A DNA stretch of 64,000 nucleotides from Harmothoe impar (taxonomy: Eukaryota; Annelida; Polychaeta; Phyllodocida; Polynoidae). Of this stretch, positions 1 to 10,519 are shown piece after piece. Where the stretch lies: assembly GCA_947462335.1 (NCBI GenBank), contig OX381708.1, positions 7,812,001-7,876,000 of the forward strand. The letters run 5' to 3'. The position numbers and the translations under genes are program-made. Each line of letters begins with the position of its first letter. Within the stretch, counting starts at the first letter, position 1. A model generated the notes under the pieces. The model worked only from the letters and a program-made list of their open reading frames with translations. It made no database searches and was not told the origin of the DNA.

Positions 1-496
1 TCGCAGGAGGTAATTCAACAACAAAAAACCGTTTCAGTGGAAACTGAGCGCAAGTACCGGTAATACTCTAATCAAGGGGGACCAAGGAGAAATACCCTCA
101 TGAAGTGTGATTACTAAAGGTAGGGCTTACCCTCAATCTTTACATGAATTATGTCTTTAATGTTAAAAAAAGCTGGACTGATGTTTTATCTGAGAGTTTT
201 AGCCTTAAAATGTACCCCTAGCAGGCCGTTGCCTAGGGCTAAAAACATACCCTCTCCTTTGGAATCGTGTTCACACATTGTAACCAATGCTGAGTGAGTG
301 CCCCCCCCCCCCGTCCCGGGTGGTAGCCTACCTGCCCCCAGGAACAAGCAGAAAGTTTGCTGTAATTTCAATGGTCAATAGCTTGTCACACAACTCGCTA
401 GTCTTAGTGGTTTTAGCTGCCCTTCGACATTATTACTGTAACATTGCCCCAGTATTCTACACCATTCGACACCACCGTAAGGGTAGCACCAAGGAT
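1..496. other. No gene recognised
   Basis: Non-coding AT-rich sequence with a short C-tract near 300-312. I see no domain-bearing reading frame, RNA gene or clear repeat boundary here. Confidence 0.5.
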
Positions 497-967
497 GTAT
501 AAGGCCGAAAAAAAAGGTTTGTTTCAGGTCACCCGACTGACCCTATCAAAACAGGGCTGACCCTACGTTTTTTTATGCAATTTTGAAGACATTTTCGTAT
601 TTTTACCCTTTTTTGGTGAATTACAGGGTCTCCGGACAGACCGGCTACCTTAAAACCTCTCTGATAAGCTGACCTTTTTTTCAGATTTTAGGCTCAATTC
701 GGCTCATAGCATTGTCTCAAAGAAGGGGATCGGCTTATACGGGAGGTTTTTCATCAAGTAAATTATAGTTAACCAATGTTTAAATTTGTCTAAATTCGGC
801 TTATAAAATTCTCTCAAACTGGGAGGTTGGCTTATAAGGGAGGTCGGCTTATCAGAGAGGTTTTATGGTAGTACTTTCATGTTTAAATTTTTTTTCTAAA
901 TCCGACCTACTAACCCTACATTTTCTGGCCATGTTACCTGAAACGCACCTTTTTTTTTGCCTTATAC
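497..967. mobile_element. Foldback element (family M) hosting a second element
   Basis: The left arm (TATAAGGCCGAAAAAAAAGG, then GTTTCAGGTCAC) pairs with the right arm near 915-967 (GTTACCTGAAAC, A-tract complement, CCTTATA). The middle is occupied by a second foldback element at 646-870, so this is a nested insertion. No coding capacity is seen. Confidence 0.6.
646..870. mobile_element. MITE family B, nested copy
   Basis: Begins TACCTTAAAACCTCTCTGAT and ends with the complement (ATCAGAGAGGTTTTATGGTA). It is a diverged copy of the family whose better-kept ends read TACCGTAAAACCTCGC. TA at both ends fits a TA target duplication. Confidence 0.75.
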
Positions 968-1057
968 CTCTATAGATCTAGTACGTCCCCAGATGGGTAA
1001 ATTTGAAAAGGCGACGAGCCCGGGGGCCCACTCCCTATATTTTATATAGGGCCAAAG

Positions 1058-1250
1058 AAAAATGAAGTTGTGTATCCGGTCACCCGACCCTACCTAGCTA
1101 AACAGGGCCGACCCTAATTTTTTTTGACCCAAAAGACTCTTTTTTTTTTTTTTTAGATGCATTTTTAAAAATGAAAAATATGAAAAAAAACAAATTTGGG
1201 CACATTTGGCATCAAATTAAAGCTTATAGTTACTGGCAGCAATGCATTGA
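1058..1250. repeat. Degenerate element relics
   Basis: 1070-1120 resembles the inner arm of family M (GGTCACCCGACCCTA, AACAGGGCCGACCCTA). 1200-1245 (GGCATCAAATTAAAGCTTAT) resembles the interior of family F elements seen at 15524 and 60019. The boundaries are not recoverable. Confidence 0.45.
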
Positions 1251-1321
1251 TCTAGCAATAACTTCCACTTTTACAAATATTGCATATTTGCGAATGTTAA
1301 GGAGTGTTCATTTATAAGTTA

Positions 1322-1475
1322 CAGGGGGGGTGGTGGGCGCAAACATTTCCGAACCCTCCCCAGGGGAGGGGCGTTACCGGGCCTTAAAAAATTCTGACCC
1401 CTCTTGAGAGGGGGGGGGGGGCGTAAAAAATTCAGCCCCTTTTTAGCAAAAAAGCCTGCGCTTTACCTCAAGCTT
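1322..1475. repeat. G-tract repeat family N
   Basis: Contains repeated blocks of the form CCCCT..TGAG followed by a run of G and then CGTAAAAAATTC. The same blocks recur at 36447-36560 and 39290-39780, so this is a dispersed repeat and not a gene. Confidence 0.55.
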
Positions 1476-1647
1476 GGTATCACGCGAGAAAATCGACAAA
1501 ATAGCACCCTTTTCAGAGGGAACCGAAAACAAATTTACCCTAATCAAGGCAAAAGGTGGTCGGATCTCAAATCTGAAAGACTATCAAAGCATATTTCAAT
1601 GCAAATGTAGAAGCCTGTTACAGCTAGAACAGGCCGGACTATGTGTG

Positions 1648-1826
1648 TACCGTAAAACCTCGCGTATAAGCCGCGGCTAGTACGCGAATCAGATCGGAGG
1701 TGCGGCTTATAGGATCGGCCCAGGGTCTGGATGCGGCTTATACGCGAGTTTATGCCACTATGGTACAGTACTAGAGTCACCATACGCTTATACGCGAGTT
1801 AGGCTTATACGCGAGGTTTTACGGTA
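1648..1826. mobile_element. MITE family B
   Basis: A well-kept copy: TACCGTAAAACCTCGCGTAT at the left and the complement at the right (ATACGCGAGGTTTTACGGTA). Internal GCGGCTTATA blocks repeat several times. The TA ends fit a TA target. Confidence 0.85.
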
Positions 1827-1829
1827 GTG

Positions 1830-2261
1830 ATCCCTATATACTGAATCTGGGACCTGCTGACGAGGCCGACAAAGGGCTTCTTTTATAATAATGAGCTCAC
1901 AGCTGGACTGGATACCCAAAGTCTCAGACAAATTAGCAGGGCAATAATATGTGGGGAGGGGTTGGTGCTATCTTCAAGGATTCCCACTATGGGTTGTAAA
2001 ACTAATGGTAAATGTGGCAGCCGGGAGGATGTTAAGTTTACTGATAGTACCTGTAAGTGACACTTAGTTTAGCAGAGATGCCACTTTTCCTACTTTTGCA
2101 GGAATTCCTACTTTTTCACTGGGATTTCTGTCATAGCTTTTGTTAATTTCCTACATCAAATATACCAAAATCTGTCGATTTCCTACATTTTGTCTACCAG
2201 GGAGTGGCATCTCTGGTTTAGGTGGTGTCTACATTCTAATTGATATTTTCAAGGTGGACCA
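1830..2261. other. No gene recognised
   Basis: Non-coding sequence between two mobile elements. I see no domain, RNA gene or repeat that I can name. Confidence 0.45.
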
Positions 2262-2617
2262 CAGTGTTGCTGAAAACTTTTTCTCAACGCAGGCCAAGAT
2301 GGCCTGCGTCTTGGCATCTTACGCAGGCCATTTCATTCTCACGCAGGCCATATGAATTTTGATATTTCAAGGTACATTCATAAACTTCATATTTGTAAAA
2401 CAGAATTTTTTTTAATTTCTTATAAGTTTTGCATAGTATAAAACAAGTTATAATGGTCCTATCTTTGCTTCTAATTGGCCGATTTGAAAAATTCTTTCAC
2501 CATTAGGAAGCTTAGGTCATGGCAGGCCATTGTGGCCCGCGTCCAAAGGCCCTACGCCGGCCATATAGATTCTACGCCCGCAAAAGCCAGCGTGCCGGCG
2601 TAATTTCGGCAACACTG
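2262..2617. mobile_element. hAT-like MITE family H, copy 1
   Basis: Terminal inverted repeats CAGTGTTGCTGAAA and TTTCGGCAACACTG bound the unit, with subterminal repeats of GCAGGCCA and GGCCTGCG. The six bases GGACCA occur directly before (2256-2261) and after (2618-2623), a credible target duplication. Ends starting CAGTGTTGC are typical of hAT elements. There is no transposase, so it is non-autonomous. Confidence 0.75.
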
Positions 2618-2994
2618 GGACCATAATTGGGGGCTTCGCCAGCAGGCCCCAGATCCTAGCTGCTAGGGCTAGGGACTGTCTGGGAACCGTATCTGACTAC
2701 TAATAACTGTAAGGATCATATGACTTCTAGCTATTCTCCCAAGGAACTGAGACAGGTGGTTGTACAGTGTAAAGAGCCTTCTTTATGCAGGATGTTGGTG
2801 AAGTAGACAAAGACAAATATGGCCACACTCAGTGTGTTCTGTAGACTTCAGCTAGATGTTGTGGCAGAACCTGGACCAGGTGCTTCAACTCAATGGGTGG
2901 ATGATCCATGTGGGAGCAGTGTTGGTCCTCGGTCCTGTCAGTGGGAGTCTTGTAGCCCTACACAGGGTCTTGCGCAATCTTAACATATTCCAGA
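2618..2994. other. No gene recognised
   Basis: Non-coding spacer between two copies of the hAT-like family H. Nothing specific is seen. Confidence 0.4.
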
Positions 2995-3386
2995 CAGTGT
3001 TGCCGAAAACTTTTTATGCACACAGGCCAATGTGGCCTGTGTCTTGAGATCCTACACGGGTCATTTGCCTTCTACACAGGCCACATTGACCCATACATAT
3101 TGATTTCATATACTGCATTTAATACTATTTTATGTAAATGAATACAAATTGTGATATTCTTTTAATGACAGCATATAAAGTTGGTTAGAAAATGCTTAAA
3201 TTCACAGAAAAATACTTATAATAGATGCATGGACCTAACTCAGCTCCTAATAGGAATATTTGAAAAATTCTTTCACTGCTGGAAAGCTGAACTCATGGCC
3301 GGCCAAAGTGGCCAAGGCCCTTTCATTGGCCATCAGGATTTTACATTGGCAAAAGCCGATGTGCCAATGTCATTTTGGCAACACTG
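2995..3386. mobile_element. hAT-like MITE family H, copy 2
   Basis: Same ends as the copy at 2262 (CAGTGTTGCCGAAAAC and GGCAACACTG) and the same subterminal AGGCCA/TGGCCT repeats. No convincing target duplication is seen. Confidence 0.7.
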
Positions 3387-3431
3387 CTGTGACTGAATCT
3401 AAATATCCTTTAAACAAGCTTTGATTTCATT

Positions 3432-3919
3432 TAGGGATGTCATTGGTATCATAGGTATCAATATTTCGCTATTTTTTGGTGTATCAAATAACCGAATCGA
3501 CAATCGATTGGTATCGATATGTCGCCATCTTGGATATATTTTTTCTACATGTCAGTTTTTACTGCATGTAAATCGGACCATTATTAAGGTATTTATGTAT
3601 AGAAAAACGTGAAACACTAAATAGATATTCAGTTTAGAATATTCTCGTCTGATATTTTCCCTTCCCTTGGATCTCAGCCTTCCAACAGCGAAAGAATTTT
3701 TCAAATATCCCTATCAGAAGCCGAGCAATACATGATAAAATGAATGACAATGGACCAGTAAAATGTACATTCCAGGGTTTGAGAAATGAGATATGACATA
3801 TTTCTATATACAAAAAGAACTTCTGTTTGGATATATATAATAACCGATAAATCGCCGTATCGACACCAAAATAGTGAATAACTGATAACCTGTAAAATTT
3901 GATAGCAATGACATCCCTA
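3432..3919. mobile_element. MITE family I, abutting a splice acceptor
   Basis: Ends TAGGGATGTCATTGGTATC and GATAGCAATGACATCCCTA are inverted repeats with TA termini. The interior is rich in ATCGATA-like palindromic bits. Other copies are at 57581-58022 (complete) and 42770-42932 (partial). Its right end lies about ten bases before the acceptor AG of the next kelch gene, so it probably forms the last part of that gene's intron. Confidence 0.75.
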
Positions 3920-3955
3920 ATTTCATTGCAGTCAGCTTATTGAGGGTCACAAACC

Positions 3956-5761
3956 ATGCAGCGAAGACCCAGACAGCGCGTTGATACCGTCGGTGTGCTG
4001 TGTGGGGTGCAAAACCTCAGACAAGACGACCATCTGCTAGACTACACCATAGAAGTGGGGGATGAAAAGTTTAGAGTTCATAAAGTCATCATGGCCTCTG
4101 TCAGTGACTACTTTAAGGTCATGCTGACAGGAGGTATGGTGGAGAGTCAGACTGACAGAGTAAGGCTGGAGGGACTCAGCCCATTAGCTGTGTCCAATAT
4201 GATTGAGTACATTTACTGTGGTCGGTTCGGCAAGAACATTGCCAGTTATGAAGAGCTGCTTGCTTGCGCTGTTTATCTGCAGATCCCTTCAGCCATCACA
4301 CTTTGTGCCACACATCTCTCAGACTCTATTGATGTGGACAACTGCTTTGAAATCTACTCTACCTTTAACAACCTATCTGTTAAGGAATATCTCAACGCAA
4401 CACAGAGCTACATCAAATCTAACTTGTACAAAATCCTTCAGAATTGTAAGCCTGAGGAAATGTCATACGATGGATTTGTCGGTCTACTAGAGTTTTGGGG
4501 TAAGAGTGAACGGGAGAATTATGAGAGTGCCATACAGTGGATTGCGCACGACCCAGATGACCGGCAGCAGTGTGTGAACAGGATTATGAACCAGATCCAC
4601 TTTGCTGTCATGACGCCTGACGAACTGACCGCAGTCAAACAGACAGAGACCTATCTAAACTCTGACGGTTCCTGGCGTGACCTAGTTGATCAAGCGATAC
4701 AGTACCACCAACTCCCGACGCTACTCAAAGTGAACAGACACTCAAAGCAGAATGTCATCCGGGTCGACCCCTCTCCTGTGGTATTCACTCTCGGGGAAGA
4801 CCAATACCCAGGGGAGTTCTATGCGGCAAGAGACGGGAGGAAGTGGACTAAATATGAGTCTGTCATGTCTTATAAAGCAGACACAACAGAGCCACCAGGG
4901 TTCGACAAAGTCTTAGTAATAGAAGTGAACAACTTTTTGATAGTCTACAATGTTGCAGGAAAGTTCAACATTTTTGACCCCTTGACCTTCGAATGGTCTC
5001 CGATGGCAAGCATGGTCAGGAAGAGACGAGGCTGTGGGCTAGTTTACCATGGTAGCCACCTGTACGGATTGGGTGGACGTGTCGAAACGGAGAAAGTTGA
5101 AGTCACAGATGAGATAGAACAGTACGACTTTGAGACTGACTCGTGGCGTATCATCCGCTACAAAATGCCAGCCCCTTCACACTACCACAGAGTGTGTCAG
5201 CTTGGAGGTCTCATCTATGTCGTCGGTGGTTTCACCACTCCTGAAGCCAAAGACTACTCGATGAGCTTCCGTAGTTTTGATCCTTCAATGGGAAGCTGGG
5301 TATCTAAGGCTCCTCTGCCGAAGCCCCATGAGACGCGGTGCGAGGCTCACGTAGCTGAACTCAACACCCAGCGATGCATCGTGGTCATCGGTGATTGTAT
5401 GATAGCCCAGTACTACACCCCGTCAACAAACCGATGGTCAGAGTTGAATTTCGACCGGGGTTACTACTTCCGCTTGAACTTATGCAAGACGCCTACGATC
5501 TGTGCGAATAACACATTCTACTTCCTCGGTTGTAACATCTTGAATTCTGATTACCAAGAAGCGGGTAGTCACAATCATCAGTCCTTCTCACCGACCGAGT
5601 ATTACCCAGCCCGATGTGTGACAGCCGCAGTTGAGAAGAGCCAGAACCCGAATAGCGTCCTCCTAGCTGGAACCAAATTGGATCTATTTCCAATACGAAA
5701 AAATTCCCAATGCAAATCTGAAAGGCCTCATTTTTGTGGCATGCTCTATTTCAGGCCGTAG
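3956..5761 (+). CDS. BTB-BACK-Kelch protein (KLHL-like), divergent singleton
   Basis: 601 residues, the usual KLHL length. The BTB domain is at about residues 24-130 (LLDYTIEVGDEKFRVHK, SDYFKVML), BACK at about 137-235 (YDGFVGLLEFWGKSE, VNRIMNQIHFAVM), and a degenerate kelch propeller at about 290-560 with Gly-Gly strands in HLYGLGGRV and LIYVVGGFT. KLHL proteins dimerise by BTB, bind CUL3 by BTB/BACK and recruit substrates with the propeller; that role is inferred here from domain order. The ATG follows an acceptor AG at 3930-3931 by 24 nt, so a 5' non-coding exon is likely. The basic N-terminus (MQRRPRQR) and divergent sequence set it apart from its neighbours. A possible polyadenylation signal lies at 6326. 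Confidence 0.93.
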   Translation: MQRRPRQRVDTVGVLCGVQNLRQDDHLLDYTIEVGDEKFRVHKVIMASVSDYFKVMLTGGMVESQTDRVRLEGLSPLAVSNMIEYIYCGRFGKNIASYEELLACAVYLQIPSAITLCATHLSDSIDVDNCFEIYSTFNNLSVKEYLNATQSYIKSNLYKILQNCKPEEMSYDGFVGLLEFWGKSERENYESAIQWIAHDPDDRQQCVNRIMNQIHFAVMTPDELTAVKQTETYLNSDGSWRDLVDQAIQYHQLPTLLKVNRHSKQNVIRVDPSPVVFTLGEDQYPGEFYAARDGRKWTKYESVMSYKADTTEPPGFDKVLVIEVNNFLIVYNVAGKFNIFDPLTFEWSPMASMVRKRRGCGLVYHGSHLYGLGGRVETEKVEVTDEIEQYDFETDSWRIIRYKMPAPSHYHRVCQLGGLIYVVGGFTTPEAKDYSMSFRSFDPSMGSWVSKAPLPKPHETRCEAHVAELNTQRCIVVIGDCMIAQYYTPSTNRWSELNFDRGYYFRLNLCKTPTICANNTFYFLGCNILNSDYQEAGSHNHQSFSPTEYYPARCVTAAVEKSQNPNSVLLAGTKLDLFPIRKNSQCKSERPHFCGMLYFRP

Positions 5762-6546
5762 CTATGCACTGATACCTTGACACTGCAGATGTTTGATATG
5801 ATAGCATCAAGGCTATCAAACAATGACCAATTGTATCTGAGACCTAAAAGAATAAGTTTTTATCCTTTCTCTTTTTTAAAGAGATTATGAGAAGACTCTC
5901 TCTTTTCTCATAATTTTAGTCAAAACAATTCAAAAGTCAAAAACTTTTTTTAAAGTTAGAAAACGCCCTAAAACGTCTTCAAAAAAGATTTAGCATAGGG
6001 ACAAAACAATGGTGTCGGTTGGTCCATGTATAGCTGAACACAACTCTTTTTTTTTTGCCTGAACAATCTTTTTGTTTCAAGTAACATACATACTTCTTAA
6101 ACCCTGAATGATTCTGAAAACAGTGCAGCATTATTTTAAATTCGGATGTTAAAAAAGCTGCATGGACTACCGGTAGTTTGTTGTCTTAAATGATATAAAA
6201 AAGAAGAAATAGGTGGTATTCAACATGTATATTATGAAATACTTTGTTCCAAGTTCAGGGGTACGATGCAGCATGCATGTATATTGTCTACCCGTATTGG
6301 TATGTTAGATAAGTTTGTTAGTGTGAATAAAGAACTAAAGTATTATGCATATCAAGCTTTCATCTTTTTTAACTGAGAGATTTATAAATTAGAATATATC
6401 ACCATAGCTGTACATCACGATAGATACCAAATGGCATTGTCTTTTCAAACATGAATCCTAGACTAGGATTGCATGTAGCCAAGTGGAAGTTTTATAGTAG
6501 ATTAATAATTAATTAACGGTAGTTTAAGCGTATAGTCATCTCTAGT
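5762..6546. other. 3' flank and untranslated region of the kelch gene at 3956
   Basis: AT-rich, with no coding signal. An AATAAA at 6326-6331, about 565 nt after the stop codon, is the best candidate polyadenylation signal. Confidence 0.5.
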
Positions 6547-6697
6547 AAGGGGCCGTACATAAGGTACGTCACACAAATATGAACCATTTTCAACACCCAC
6601 CCACCCCGCTGGCTCGCCTTTCCCCATACCTTTATCATTGTTTGACAAAGACCGCCCCAACCCCCTCCGGCTTCACATACTTTATGGACAGCCCCTA
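6547..6697. mobile_element. MITE with GGGGCTGTCCATAAAGTA-type ends
   Basis: The left arm AGGGGCCGTACATAAGGTA pairs with the right arm TACTTTATGGACAGCCCCT. Length is about 150 bp with TA-rich flanks. No coding capacity. Confidence 0.75.
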
Positions 6698-6699
6698 AA

Positions 6700-7260
6700 A
6701 TCAAAATTTGTTTGGACCAATCAGTGATTAAAGATATTAAGAATTGATATATGTTGACAATACCTGATATTAACAATATTGTGTAAAAAGAGTTTATGTA
6801 GACTGACATTTGTCGTCATGATGCACCAAAACATGTTAAAATGTTTAGTATTCTGTGAGAGAATAATTTGTAAATCATGATTTGATGTCTGTTGCCCAGT
6901 CACCTTGTGTGTTCATCAGTCACCAAATACATTTCAATCAATTCAATTGTTTTCTTATTGACCCAGGGAACCCTGGGTGTTAGGGAGACGGTTTGACGAA
7001 AATGAGTAGATTTGCACTCAAACTTTGATGCAACTGTATAAATTCCCTGCTGCATATTTTGAATAAAGAATAGCACTGCAACTAACTTACAATCTATGTC
7101 TGTGTACCCCTTCATCCAAAGATTTGAAAAAATCTTTCCTAGTCAAAATACACCTCTCTGTGAGCTAATGCTCAAGATTAGCAGAGTGACCTTGAATCCA
7201 ACCTTTAAAAGAGTCACGCTCACACAGACACCCATAGACAATTTTTGGCCACATATTTTA
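6700..7260. other. No gene recognised
   Basis: AT-rich non-coding sequence. Short open frames here have no domain and low complexity. Confidence 0.45.
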
Positions 7261-7261
7261 T

Positions 7262-7344
7262 CACACATCGTAGTGTATTCACTTGTCATAGTGATTTATG
7301 GCCTCAGCTAGGCCATCTGACAGCTGAAATCACTACGATGTGAG
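7262..7344. repeat. Short inverted repeat (hairpin)
   Basis: CACATCGTAGTG at 7264-7275 is perfectly complementary to CACTACGATGTG at 7331-7342. It is probably a small foldback element. Confidence 0.6.
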
Positions 7345-7793
7345 AACAGCTGTCAGTGTGAAATCTGACGTCGGAAACATGCTCCACTCTAATAATCTCT
7401 ACTGTTGACTATGACTCTGGAGGTTTGGGATTAGAAGACATGTGTTGAAGTTTCAATATTCCTATTATCCAAACAATCAATCCATTAGAAAATACTCAGG
7501 TACCTACCTGATGGGATACTTTATTTGATAACCAACACCAATTAGATTTCCAAGCAAAACTGATATATAATTAGCAAATGAGATGGCATCTGAGTTGGTG
7601 TGGATTTTGTCACATCTTGGGTAGAAAATCCTTCTTTGCTAATTTACAAGGACTATATCAAGGGTATCACTTGGGAATATGTATAAAACAAACTCTGCTG
7701 AAGTGATATTCATAATTGCTGCCTGTTGGATTTAAAATTTTAAAGGTTAAAATTACAGCTTAAAAAAATATATCTTGAGGTTGACCCAATAAA
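7345..7793. other. No gene recognised
   Basis: Non-coding AT-rich sequence between two small hairpins. Nothing specific is seen. Confidence 0.4.
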
Positions 7794-7848
7794 TGGTAGC
7801 GCCACCAATTCACACTACGCTGTGTACTGTGAATAGGTGGCGCTACCA
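7794..7848. repeat. Short strong hairpin
   Basis: TGGTAGCGCCACC pairs with GGTGGCGCTACCA, and the stem continues inward with AATTCAC/GTGAAT. This is a short, stable inverted repeat of unknown role. Confidence 0.65.
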
Positions 7849-8037
7849 ATTCTCACTACAATGTGTGATTCAGGCTTATCTGGGACCTGATAGAGCTCAG
7901 CGTTAAAGGGAAGGTGAGACCGTTTTGTGAGACACATTTGGTGCAATTTCCACTCTAAAGAAAGGTCAGTGGGGACCAGGTGATCTGTAAAAGCCAAATG
8001 ACTAGTACAGACATGCATTGATTAGAACTAAAGTGTG

Positions 8038-8370
8038 TGATGGAGGTCCATGATGGAGGTCCATGCTAGAAGTCCGTGATGGAGGTCCATGCTAGAGGTC
8101 CATGATGGAGGTCTGTGATGGAGGTCCATGATGGAGGTCCATGATGGAGGTCCATGCTAGAAGTCCGTGATGGAGGTCCATGCTAGAGGTCCGTGATGGA
8201 GGTCCATGATGGAGGTCTGTGATGGAGGTCCGGTGATGGAGGTCCGTGATGGAGATCCTTGATAGAAGTCCATGATGAAGGTCCATGCTAGAGGTCCATG
8301 CTGGAGGTCCGTGATGGAGGTCCATGCTAGAGGTCCATGCTAGAGGTCCATGCTAGAGGTCCATGCTGGA
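8038..8370. repeat. 13-bp minisatellite
   Basis: About 25 tandem copies of a 13-bp unit, alternating GATGGAGGTCCAT and GCTAGAGGTCCAT variants. The open frames across it are by-products of the repeat period. Confidence 0.9.
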
Positions 8371-8436
8371 GCTAGTACAATTAATACGATTTTTGACCTC
8401 ATTTTTGGCCTGAATATCATTTGGCATTGTTAATAC

Positions 8437-8606
8437 GAGCTATCTGTGCCCTGCTAGACCAGACAGGATTAGCACCTGCCGAATAAGGCAAAGGGCAGAA
8501 GGAGAAAGTCTCGATACACCTAGACAAGGGTAAGCAGCATGAGTTGTACATTGCATGCTGCATGAACTGGTCATTACCAAGGAAACCCATCACATTATCA
8601 TTGTTT
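8437..8606. repeat. Upstream segment shared with the next kelch gene
   Basis: This stretch is closely repeated at 12398-12560, in the same position relative to the following paralogous kelch exon. It was therefore co-duplicated with the gene and lies in the predicted 5' intron. Confidence 0.7.
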
Positions 8607-8812
8607 AATCCCATACAAATGTAGCTTCTCTCTTTAGATATGTTCTATTTTGTAAGTATTACTGTTTAATCTCATATAAGTGCCCTGTTTTGTAAAGCGA
8701 CTCAATAACGTTCAGAAGATCTAATATTAACCATGAAAATGAATTAATGTTAATTTCCCTCTCCATTCAGGATGCAATAAAGGACATACCCCTTGAACAA
8801 AGACTTGCAAAG

Positions 8813-10519
8813 ATGATCGACATTGGACTGATGACCGGGATAAAAGAGATATGGGAGGAACATGTTCTTCAAGACTTTACCCTTGTAGTTGAAGGTCGTG
8901 AATTCAAGGTACACAAGGTTGTCCTTGCAGCAGTCAGCAAGTACTTCAAGGTCATGTTTGGTGACGGCTTCATGGAGAGGAAAAAGGACAAAGTCGATGT
9001 AATTGGCTTTTCATCGGACACAGTATCTAAGCTACTTGACTTCATTTATACTGGAGAGGAAAGCTTTATTGGAGATGACACTTTAGAGGTACTGAGATGC
9101 TCTATGTACCTCCAGATGCCTCTAATCAGTCAATTCTGTGTCCAAAAACTTGTTGAAAACCTCAATATCTCAAACTGCCCCGAGATACTCTCTGCACTGA
9201 TTAAATACTCATTCCCCAAAGAAGTTACGGCAGTGAAGGACTTCATTCAGAGAAACTGGGAAGTGGTTATCAAGAGTTGTAACCTGGAGACAATGTCAGC
9301 TGATACAGTTAAGTTCCTGATGGACCGCTGGTCGATGTCTGAGTGGGACGTGTTCATGTTTGTACAGAACTGGATCTGCGTAGATTACGAAAACCGCATC
9401 AGCTTTGTCAATGAGCTCATGTCCAAGGTTCGCTTCTGCCTCGTTGCACCAGAGGATTTATGGGATATCACTCAAATGGACATATACCATGAAACTCAAG
9501 GTTCATGGCAGGAGCTAGTGGAGAGTGCTGTGAAGTACCATCAACTTCCTATAAACCTCAAGGTTCTAGATCATTCAGAACAGTCTGAGGTAAAAGCTGA
9601 ACCCGTGCCTGTATTATTCTCCCTCATATCGTCTCAGGTTGAATTACGTTCATTAAATGACGAGAAGAAATGGGTGAAACAAAAACATAACGGATGGAAG
9701 GGACCAACTTGGCATGACAATAAACTTATAAACAGGACAATCACTATAGTGGTGAACAACTTTCTTGTTGTTTGTCTCACAGCTGGCAAATATCTAATCT
9801 GGCAAATATTTAACCCGAGAAACATGACCTGGTCAACATTCCCAAACATGGAAAAGCTGAAGTGTCAGTTTGCCCTTGTGCATCACCAAGATATTTTGTA
9901 CACAGTCGGTGGGGAGTATATGGATGATGTGCCTTGTTGCGATGTACAACAGTACAACTTGTTTACAAACAGCTGGTGTTCTGATCATGAGCTGCCGGTT
10001 CCACTCAGTGCCACTGCTGCATGTTTACTGGGAGATGTACTCTATGTCAGCGGTGGGTTGACAAACTCTGAGAATAAATCAAACGGGCTGTATTGCCTAA
10101 ACCTTTCAGCCCACACTCGAGAATGGGAACCAAAGGCACAATGTCTGTGGAAAGTTGCTTCCCACTTTATGTGTGTTCTGAAGAGGAATGGAGAAGATGG
10201 TCTATTCATCATTGATAGAGACCTCAATATGCAATTCTACAGTCCTGCCAATGACCAGTGGTCAGAAATCACCAACACTGCCAAACCTAAAGCCTCTGAT
10301 TATGATTGTTTAGAGTATGGCACTGTCTTCTTCAGAGATAACTCTGTCTTCGTCCTCAATATGTATTCCATGGTGCATTATAGGTCTGTTTGCTGGAAGC
10401 TGACAATTCCAGATGCAGGTGAAAAGATCAACAAAGTGAAGCTGCAAGACTCTTCTGACAGTGATGTAGAAGTATTTGCTGCCATGTTAGCCATTCCACC
10501 ACAAAACATCAAATGCTAA
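8813..10519 (+). CDS. BTB-BACK-Kelch protein (KLHL-like), MIDIGL group
   Basis: 568 residues from the ATG that aligns with its paralogues (MIDIGLMTG). An earlier in-frame ATG at 8747 lies upstream of the acceptor AG (8769-8770) and is probably intronic. The BTB domain is at about residues 18-115 (DFTLVVEGREFKVHK, AVSKYFKVMF), BACK at about 120-225 (SEWDVFMFVQNWI), the conserved linker YHQLPINLKVLDHSEQ follows, and the propeller is at about 270-545 (ILYTVGGEY, VLYVSGGLT). Predicted to be a CUL3 ligase adaptor in the cytoplasm. It is the closest paralogue of the gene at 13099, shares upstream and downstream flanks with it, and contains no intron within the coding part. Confidence 0.93.
   Translation: MIDIGLMTGIKEIWEEHVLQDFTLVVEGREFKVHKVVLAAVSKYFKVMFGDGFMERKKDKVDVIGFSSDTVSKLLDFIYTGEESFIGDDTLEVLRCSMYLQMPLISQFCVQKLVENLNISNCPEILSALIKYSFPKEVTAVKDFIQRNWEVVIKSCNLETMSADTVKFLMDRWSMSEWDVFMFVQNWICVDYENRISFVNELMSKVRFCLVAPEDLWDITQMDIYHETQGSWQELVESAVKYHQLPINLKVLDHSEQSEVKAEPVPVLFSLISSQVELRSLNDEKKWVKQKHNGWKGPTWHDNKLINRTITIVVNNFLVVCLTAGKYLIWQIFNPRNMTWSTFPNMEKLKCQFALVHHQDILYTVGGEYMDDVPCCDVQQYNLFTNSWCSDHELPVPLSATAACLLGDVLYVSGGLTNSENKSNGLYCLNLSAHTREWEPKAQCLWKVASHFMCVLKRNGEDGLFIIDRDLNMQFYSPANDQWSEITNTAKPKASDYDCLEYGTVFFRDNSVFVLNMYSMVHYRSVCWKLTIPDAGEKINKVKLQDSSDSDVEVFAAMLAIPPQNIKC

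Noticed and set aside
8092..8325. 77-codon open frame with a His/Trp/Pro-rich repeat on the minus strand
   Set aside because: It is the translation of the 13-bp minisatellite. Since 13 is not a multiple of three, the peptide repeats every 13 residues, as expected from the DNA alone.
8038..8370. CRISPR-like array
   Set aside because: Units are contiguous 13-mers without spacers, in a eukaryotic genome. This is a minisatellite.
8417..8614. Small protein conserved at 8417-8614 and 12353-12580 on the minus strand
   Set aside because: The similarity is explained by duplication of the whole segment with the kelch genes. Differences are not concentrated at third codon positions and the frame ends differ.
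8747..8812. N-terminal extension MLISLSIQ.. of the kelch gene at 8813
   Set aside because: The first part lies before a good acceptor (AG at 8769-8770), and paralogues start at the later Met.
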